From: Streptomyces sp. Ag109_O5-1
GTDB taxonomy: Bacteria; Actinomycetota; Actinomycetes; Streptomycetales; Streptomycetaceae
DNA length: 64,000 nt
Reading direction: 5' to 3'
Assembly (NCBI RefSeq): GCF_003814875.1
Contig: NZ_RKQF01000001.1
Location: 9,734,001-9,798,000, forward strand
The notes beneath the pieces were generated by a model that ran no database searches, was not told the DNA's origin, and worked only from the letters and a program-made list of their open reading frames with translations. Position numbers and translations under genes: made by a program. The number at the start of each line of letters is the position of its first letter. The first letter of the stretch is position 1. This document shows, piece by piece, positions 59,101 to 64,000 of the stretch.

Positions 59101-60681
59101 TTACTGGCCGACCCGGCCCGGCTGCAGGGTCCGGGTGAACAGCACGGTGCCGTCGTACTCGCGCAGACGCACCGTCAGTTCACCGCTGTCGCCGTCGATG
59201 TCGACCTCGCCGAAGAACTGGTAGCCCTCCGCGGGTGACACGTTCGAGGCGGTCGGCGCCTTGACGAACACCCGGTCGGGTCCGAACGTGCCGTCCAGCG
59301 CGTTGGCCGGGAAGGCGCCGGCGTTCAGCGGGCCGGAGACGAACTCCCAGAACGGCGCGAAGTCCTTGAACGCGGCCCGCGACGGGTCGTAGTGCTGGGC
59401 GGAGGTGTGGTGGACGTCGGCCGTCAGCCACACCGTGCCGGTGATCCTGCGGTGCTTGATGTACCGCAGCAGCTCGGCGATCTGCAGCTCACGGCCGAGC
59501 GGCGCGCCCGGGTCGCCCTGGGCGACGGCCTCGAAGTTAGCCTTGCCCTCGACCGGGTCGGGTACGACGAGCCCGAGCGGCATGTCCGCGGCGATGACCT
59601 TCCACACCGCGCGCGACCGGGACAGCTCGCGCTTGAGCCACTCCAGCTGCTCGGCGCCGAGGATGCCCTGCGGGTCGGTCGTCTGGTCGTCGGGCGAGTT
59701 GGCGTCGCGGTAGGTCCGCATGTCCAGGACGAACACGTCGAGGAGCGGGCCGTGGTGGTGGACGCGGTAGATCCGGCCGTCGGGACGGCCGCTGATCGTG
59801 GAGATCGGGAAGTACTCGGAGAACGCCTGCCGCGAGCGCAGCGCCATGTCGTCCAGCTTGGTACCGGCCGGGTAGGCGGTGCCGGTGCCGATGACCTCGC
59901 CCGGGTACCAGTTGTTGCGGACCTCGTGGTCGTCCCACTGGATGACGTTCGGGACCTGGGCGTTGAACCGGCGCAGCGCCTGGTCCAGCAGGTTGTAGCG
60001 GAAGTTGCCGCGGAAGTCGTCCAGGGTGACGGCGACATGCGACTTCTCCACGCTGGTGACGTTGCGGTACACGCTGCCGTCGGGCAGCGCCTGGGTCGCC
60101 GAGATCACGCCGTCGGCGTAGATGTTGTCACCACTGCAGAGGAAGAAGTCGGGGTCCAGCTTCGCCATCGCGTCGAAGATGCGGTAGCCGCCGATGGACT
60201 CGTTGATGCCCCAGCCCTGTCCGGCCAGGTCGCCCGACCACACGAACTTCACGCCCTGGCGGCGGCGAGCGGAGGCCGTCCGGAAGGTGCCGCTGACCGG
60301 TTCGCCGGTGCGGCGCGGGTCGTCGGGGTCGGCGAGCAGTACGCGGTAGTGGATCTGCTCGCCGGACGGCAGCCCGTGCAGCCGGGTGGTGCCGGTGAAG
60401 TCGCTGCCGGCGCCGAGCAGCGGGCCGTGCCACCTGCGGGCGTTGCGGAACGACTCGGTGGCCGAGGTCTCCACGATCATCCGGGCCGGCCGGTCCGAAC
60501 GGACCCACACCAGGCCGGAGCCGGCGGTCACGTCGCCCGCCTGTACGCCCCAGTCCGCGCGGGGACGCCCGGACAGTGCGAACGCCGGCGCCGAACCGAG
60601 CGCCGTGGGCAGGGTCAGGGCCGCCGACGCGGCGAGGGAGCCGCGCAGCACGCTGCGGCGACCGGGGAGCGAAAGGGACAT
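59101..60681 (-). CDS. phoD: Tat-exported PhoD-family alkaline phosphatase
   Basis: This 526-residue protein starts at ATG 60681 with GGAGG 8 nt upstream. The N-terminus is a Tat signal (GRRSVLRGSLAASAALTLPT, then AFA cleavage). PhoD motifs are FVWSGDLAGQGWG, FFLCSGDNIYADG, the metal block QWDDHEVRNNWYP and WLTADVHHTSAQHY. Family members are Ca2+/Fe3+-dependent phosphodiesterases or monoesterases that act outside the cell. It probably releases phosphate from nucleotides or teichoic acid. I could not see a clear Pho box in the 125-bp upstream gap. Confidence 0.88.
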   Translation of the reverse strand: MSLSLPGRRSVLRGSLAASAALTLPTALGSAPAFALSGRPRADWGVQAGDVTAGSGLVWVRSDRPARMIVETSATESFRNARRWHGPLLGAGSDFTGTTRLHGLPSGEQIHYRVLLADPDDPRRTGEPVSGTFRTASARRRQGVKFVWSGDLAGQGWGINESIGGYRIFDAMAKLDPDFFLCSGDNIYADGVISATQALPDGSVYRNVTSVEKSHVAVTLDDFRGNFRYNLLDQALRRFNAQVPNVIQWDDHEVRNNWYPGEVIGTGTAYPAGTKLDDMALRSRQAFSEYFPISTISGRPDGRIYRVHHHGPLLDVFVLDMRTYRDANSPDDQTTDPQGILGAEQLEWLKRELSRSRAVWKVIAADMPLGLVVPDPVEGKANFEAVAQGDPGAPLGRELQIAELLRYIKHRRITGTVWLTADVHHTSAQHYDPSRAAFKDFAPFWEFVSGPLNAGAFPANALDGTFGPDRVFVKAPTASNVSPAEGYQFFGEVDIDGDSGELTVRLREYDGTVLFTRTLQPGRVGQ

Positions 60682-60806
60682 GGAAGGGCCTCCAGGACGG
60701 GATTCGGCCGATGTGCACAGCCACAACTACTGGGGCGCCGCAGCGCACACGGAAACCGCGGGTGAACAACGGACGGGCGCCGGAGGCGGGGCCGGCCGGG
60801 GCGCCG

Positions 60807-62237
60807 TCATCCTTGGAGAGCCTCCGCCATGAGCCGCACCCCCTCCCGGATCCGCGCCGGAGACAGCTGCGCGTACCCCAGCACCAGCCGTACGACGGAA
60901 CCGTCGCCCCGCGCGTGCGTGCACTCGCCAAGGGGACGCACCGCGACCCCGGCCGCCGCCACCCGCTCCGCGAACCGGCTCTCCGGCCCGTAGGACTCGG
61001 GCAGTTCGGCGATCGCGTGCAGCCCCGCCGCGATCCCCGACACGCGCGCGTGCGGGAAGTGTTCGGCGAGCGCGGCGACCAGGACGTCCCGCCGTTCCCG
61101 GTAGGCCCGCTGGCAGCGGCGCAGTTGGCGGTCGTAGTCGCCGCGCTCCAGGAACCGTGCGAACGCCGCCTGGTCCAGAGCGGGGTGCCCCAGGTCCATG
61201 GTTCGTTTGCGGTCCACGACGTCGTCCGCCAGGGACTCCGGCACCAGCAGCCAGCCCAGCCGCAGTCCCGGCGCGAGGGATTTGCTGACCGACCCCATGT
61301 ACGCCACACGCTCAGGATCGAGGCCCTGGAGCGCGCCGACCGGGGCGCGGTCGTAGCGGAAGTCCCCGTCGTAGTCGTCCTCCAGCAGCAGACCGTCCAC
61401 CGAACGGGCCCAGTCCAGGAGCCGGGTGCGGCGCTCGGCGGAGTAGGCGATCCCGGTCGGGTACTGGTGGGCGGGCGTCGTCACCACCGCACGTACGCCC
61501 GCATCGAACAGGGGGCGCAGCGCCAGGCCCTCGTCGTCCAGCGGCAGCGGCACGGTGCCCATCCCGGCCGCCGCGTACAGGCCGTCGTGCTGCGGGCTGC
61601 CGGGGTCCTCCACACCGATCTCGCGCATCCCGCGCCCGTGCAGCACGAAGCCGAGGAGCGTCGCCGCCTGCGCCACTCCGGAGACGACCACGATCCGCTC
61701 CGGATCGGCGACCGCACCCCGGCGCCGGGCCAGCAGTTCGGCGAGGGCCGAGCGCAGCCGGGGCAGTCCGCGCGGGTCGGGGTAGCCGAGGTCGCGATGC
61801 GGCAGCTCCGCCAGCACCTCGCGCTGCGCGGCGGCCCAGGCGGCGCGCGGGAACAGGGCCAGATCCGGTGACCCCGGCACGAAGTCCACCCGGACACCGC
61901 GTGGGCGCGGCGCGAGGTCACGCGCGCGTGGCGATGCCGCCCGTACGGCACCGCCCACCCAGGTGCCCGCACCCCGGCCGCTGCGCAGGTAGCCCTCCGC
62001 CGCCAGCTGCTCGTACGCCTCCGTGACCAGTCCGCGCGACACCCCGAGGTCCTTGGCCAGCTCACGGCTCGACGGCAGCCGGGTGCCGGGCGCGAGCCGT
62101 CCCGCGCGGATCGCCTCGCGCAGGGCCGCCTGGAGGAAACGGCCACGCGCGCGTGCCGGTGCCGAGGCGGCCGGCAGCAACAGCTCCCACGCGGCGGAAC
62201 CGGGCAGGGCGCCCGGATTGGTCCCCGATGACGTCAT
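60807..62237 (-). CDS. MocR/PdxR-type GntR-aminotransferase regulator
   Basis: This 476-residue fusion starts at ATG 62237. The N-terminal GntR winged helix shows LPSSRELAKDLGVSRGLVTE (about 53-72). The large C-terminal domain has an aminotransferase fold, with the PLP lysine in SVSKSLAPGLRLGW and DDYDGDFRYD. MocR regulators use PLP to sense amino acids or vitamin B6. It is divergent from a DMT permease with only 47 bp between starts, so control of that exporter is likely. GGACC/GGGCC half-sites in the gap may be its binding place. Confidence 0.87.
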   Translation of the reverse strand: MTSSGTNPGALPGSAAWELLLPAASAPARARGRFLQAALREAIRAGRLAPGTRLPSSRELAKDLGVSRGLVTEAYEQLAAEGYLRSGRGAGTWVGGAVRAASPRARDLAPRPRGVRVDFVPGSPDLALFPRAAWAAAQREVLAELPHRDLGYPDPRGLPRLRSALAELLARRRGAVADPERIVVVSGVAQAATLLGFVLHGRGMREIGVEDPGSPQHDGLYAAAGMGTVPLPLDDEGLALRPLFDAGVRAVVTTPAHQYPTGIAYSAERRTRLLDWARSVDGLLLEDDYDGDFRYDRAPVGALQGLDPERVAYMGSVSKSLAPGLRLGWLLVPESLADDVVDRKRTMDLGHPALDQAAFARFLERGDYDRQLRRCQRAYRERRDVLVAALAEHFPHARVSGIAAGLHAIAELPESYGPESRFAERVAAAGVAVRPLGECTHARGDGSVVRLVLGYAQLSPARIREGVRLMAEALQG

Positions 62238-62284
62238 GGAAGTGGACCTTAATCCGGGCCGCCGGTGTTCCTAGCGTCGTCCTC

Positions 62285-63805
62285 GTGAACGCGACCATCA
62301 CGCGCGGCGCCCGACTGACCGCGCTCGCCTACGTCCTCGTCGGCGGCTCCTTCACCGCGAACAGCGTGCTGGGCCACTACCCCTACGCGGGAGGACAGTT
62401 CGTCCGCTACGGGCTCGCCTGCGCGCTGCTCGTACCGTTCGCCGGGCCGGGCGCGGCCGAGCGGCTGCGCGGGCTCGGAGCGCGGGCCTGGCTGCGGCTG
62501 GCCCTGCTCGCCGCGGTCGGGATGGTCGGCTTCAACCTGGCGATCCTCGCGGCCGAGCGCACCGCGGAACCGGCCGTCCCGGGTGTCTTCGTGGGCTGTG
62601 CACCGGTGGTGGTCGCGGTTCTGGTCCCGCTGCTCGACGGGCGCCAGCCCCAAGGCGGGGTGTTCTACGGGGCGTTGCTGGTGGCCGTCGGCGCCTTCGC
62701 AGTCCAGGGCTGGGGGCGGACGGACCCGAGCGGGATCGCCTTCTCGGTGTGCGCGTTGGCCGGTGAGGTGGGGTTCGCGGTGCTCGCGGGACCGGTGCTG
62801 CGGGTGCTCGGGCCACGGCTGCTGACCGCCACGGTGTGCGCCCTCGCCGCGGTCGAGGCGGCGGTGGCCGGGGTCGCGCTCGACGGCGGGGCGTGGCTGC
62901 GCAGGCCCGATGCCGTGGAGACGGCCGCGCTGCTGTGGCAGGCGGGAGTCGTCACCGTCGTCGGTTTCGTGTGCTGGTACATGGGCGTCCAGCGGATCGG
63001 CACGGAGCGCGCGACGCTCTTCACCGGACTCGTCCCGCTCACGGCCGTCGGCACCGCCCCGCTCGTGGGAACGGGCTCCTACGGGCTCGCCCAGGCCGCC
63101 GGTGGCGCCCTGGTCGGCGCCGGTGTCGCGGTGGGCTCCGGGGCCCTGCCCGGTCTCGGCCGCAAGCGCCGCCGGCAGACGACCGACGGCATCCTGCCCC
63201 GCCTCGCCGACCGCCGCTCGGTGCCCGCTCGAGCTCAGGGCCCCGCTACAGCGCGCGCGGCCGACCACGGCACGTGGGATGCCGGTGGTCCGCGTCGTGC
63301 CGGTGGCGGCCGATCGACGGTTGTCCGCGCTCTGCGTCGTGCCGTTGGCAGCCGATCGTCGGTCGTCCGCGCTCTGCGTGGCGTCGTCGGCCGCCGCTTG
63401 TCGGTTGTCCGGGCTCTGCGTCGCGCCGTCGGCCGCCGCTTGTCGGTTGTCCGGGCTCTGCGTCGCGCCGTCGGCCGCCGGTCGGTGGGTGTCCGCGCCG
63501 TGTCGCTTCCCGGCCGTCCGTCAGCGGCTGCCGTCGAGGATGACCCGGGCGACCAGCGCCGGATCGTCGTTCATCGGGCAGTGCCCGCAGCCGGGCAGCC
63601 GGACCAGGCGGGCCTTGGGGATGATCTGCTTGGCCCGGACGCCCTGGCGGCGCACCAGCAGCATGTCCCGAGTGCCCCAGCCGACGGTGACCGGGATGCC
63701 GGGGACGTCGTCGGTGAACTGGACGGCGGAGCCCGACCGCAGGGTGTCGGCGAACCCGGTGGCGCGCGCGAGCGCGAGCGTCTCGGCGACCACGGCCTCG
63801 GGTGA
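62285..63805 (+). CDS. DMT/EamA permease with abnormal repeat-rich C-terminal extension
   Basis: GTG 62285 opens the frame. Residues 1-285 (to about 63140) are a complete ten-helix DMT permease (GGSFTANSVLGHYPYAGGQF, ending VGAGVAVGSGALPG). The frame continues for 220 residues to a stop at 63803: a basic linker, five copies of the 14-residue repeat RRLSVVRALRRAVG, then sequence antisense to the hydrolase on the other strand. The extension is probably not a natural domain; the original stop seems to have been lost or shifted near 63170-63300. The transporter part should still be functional. It is divergent from MocR. Confidence 0.7.
   Translation: MNATITRGARLTALAYVLVGGSFTANSVLGHYPYAGGQFVRYGLACALLVPFAGPGAAERLRGLGARAWLRLALLAAVGMVGFNLAILAAERTAEPAVPGVFVGCAPVVVAVLVPLLDGRQPQGGVFYGALLVAVGAFAVQGWGRTDPSGIAFSVCALAGEVGFAVLAGPVLRVLGPRLLTATVCALAAVEAAVAGVALDGGAWLRRPDAVETAALLWQAGVVTVVGFVCWYMGVQRIGTERATLFTGLVPLTAVGTAPLVGTGSYGLAQAAGGALVGAGVAVGSGALPGLGRKRRRQTTDGILPRLADRRSVPARAQGPATARAADHGTWDAGGPRRAGGGRSTVVRALRRAVGSRSSVVRALRGVVGRRLSVVRALRRAVGRRLSVVRALRRAVGRRSVGVRAVSLPGRPSAAAVEDDPGDQRRIVVHRAVPAAGQPDQAGLGDDLLGPDALAAHQQHVPSAPADGDRDAGDVVGELDGGARPQGVGEPGGARERERLGDHGLG
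63290..63500. repeat. 42-bp minisatellite between permease and hydrolase
   Basis: CTCTGCGT recurs at 63331, 63373, 63415 and 63457, an exact 42-bp period. The central two units are almost identical (GCCGCTTGTCGGTTGTCCGG, then GCTCTGCGTCGCGCCGTCG), and outer copies are degenerate. There are about five units. It keeps the permease frame open as 14-residue repeats, but no coding use is established. Confidence 0.85.
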
Positions 63806-64000
63806 ACGGCGTGCCGGGCGGGCGTAGATGGTGCTGGTCAGGGCCGCCCGTCCGGCGGCCGTCCGGGACAGCCGCTCGACCATCGGAAGCGGCAGCCGCT
63901 CCGCGATCCGCCGCATGGCGATGAGCACACCGAACGCGTAGCGCCGCTCCGCCTGCGACCAGAACCCGGCGGGGGAGAGGGCGGTGACGGACCGTACGAG
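63521..64000 (-). CDS. Alpha/beta hydrolase, 5' part outside window
   Basis: The stop is at 63521 and the frame runs through the right edge. Inside the window it starts as LVRSVTALSPAGFWSQAERR, a cap-region motif (ALSPAGFW) common in streptomycete hydrolases. A GTG at 63928 is not needed as the start. The late acidic residue is in GWGTRDMLLV and the catalytic His in GCGHCPMNDDP. The nucleophile Ser is upstream of the window. The antisense 3' end of the permease frame overlaps it for 285 bp. Confidence 0.78.
   Translation of the reverse strand, partial: LVRSVTALSPAGFWSQAERRYAFGVLIAMRRIAERLPLPMVERLSRTAAGRAALTSTIYARPARRSPEAVVAETLALARATGFADTLRSGSAVQFTDDVPGIPVTVGWGTRDMLLVRRQGVRAKQIIPKARLVRLPGCGHCPMNDDPALVARVILDGSR

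Noticed and set aside
1..64000. tRNA, rRNA, CRISPR or prophage elements
   Set aside because: Intergenic regions were read for cloverleaf, regular spacer-repeat or integrase signals; none could be supported by eye.

Overview
The window comes from a high-GC actinomycete, almost certainly a Streptomyces chromosome. The evidence is strong third-position GC bias, frequent GTG starts, and many 4-bp ATGA/GTGA gene overlaps. Typical streptomycete families are also present: a ricin-lectin protein with a sigma-like N-terminus, a roadblock/LC7 conservon remnant, MocR, Lrp and XRE-cupin regulators, tandem DUF885 proteins, a SWIM protein and a Tat-exported PhoD. No rRNA, tRNA, CRISPR array, insertion sequence or phage gene was recognised.

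The most distinctive region is 2.15-17.07 kb, a one-strand operon of six coupled genes. Two large proteins form a divided Pfa-like (secondary lipid/PUFA-type) iterative synthase. Subunit 1 (2254-9111) is NPD-NPD-KS-AT-ACP-KR. Subunit 2 (9113-13717) is KS-AT-like-DH-PPTase. They are followed by a free ACP (13714), an alpha/beta hydrolase (14035), a GT-B glycosyltransferase (14847) and a zinc-ribbon SAM methyltransferase with a hydrophobic tail (16010). A single promoter with a palindrome in its spacer (2152-2181) precedes the operon. My inference is that the cluster makes a reduced or partly unsaturated acyl chain that is released, glycosylated and methylated, that is, an unidentified glycolipid. 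A UPF0104 flippase-like protein (17070-18149, convergent) and a DedA protein (18265) lie next to it and could handle the lipid in the membrane, but their link is only positional.

18.9-31.3 kb holds small housekeeping and stress genes: two hexapeptide-repeat proteins, a DMT exporter divergent from an XRE-cupin regulator, a YbaK deacylase, a His-rich CDF metal exporter divergent from an ArsR sensor, a MarR gene beside the stump of an MFS pump, a PobA-type hydroxylase, a small secreted protein, an APC permease, a CoA-binding protein, a CysS-like protein without HIGH, SixA and YigZ. At 31.3-31.7 kb there is a frameshifted roadblock/LC7 pseudogene.

32.0-37.1 kb looks like a cell-wall regulon. It has a class A penicillin-binding protein, a BlaI/MecI repressor, an M56 protease and a PAP2 phosphatase, with matching TACA-N3-TGTA operators in front of the PBP and PAP2 genes. 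37.3-41.5 kb is sbcD-sbcC. 41.5-54.7 kb carries two Lrp regulators with their divergent partners (rhodanese; Cys/Met PLP enzyme), an orphan Imm21 protein, a complete ferredoxin-reductase-P450 operon, an SDR, a tandem DUF885 pair and a membrane-ACT-GNAT fusion. 54.8-64.0 kb has a coupled SWIM/helical-repeat pair, PhoD, and MocR divergent from a DMT permease whose reading frame runs into a 42-bp minisatellite. A truncated alpha/beta hydrolase lies at the right edge.
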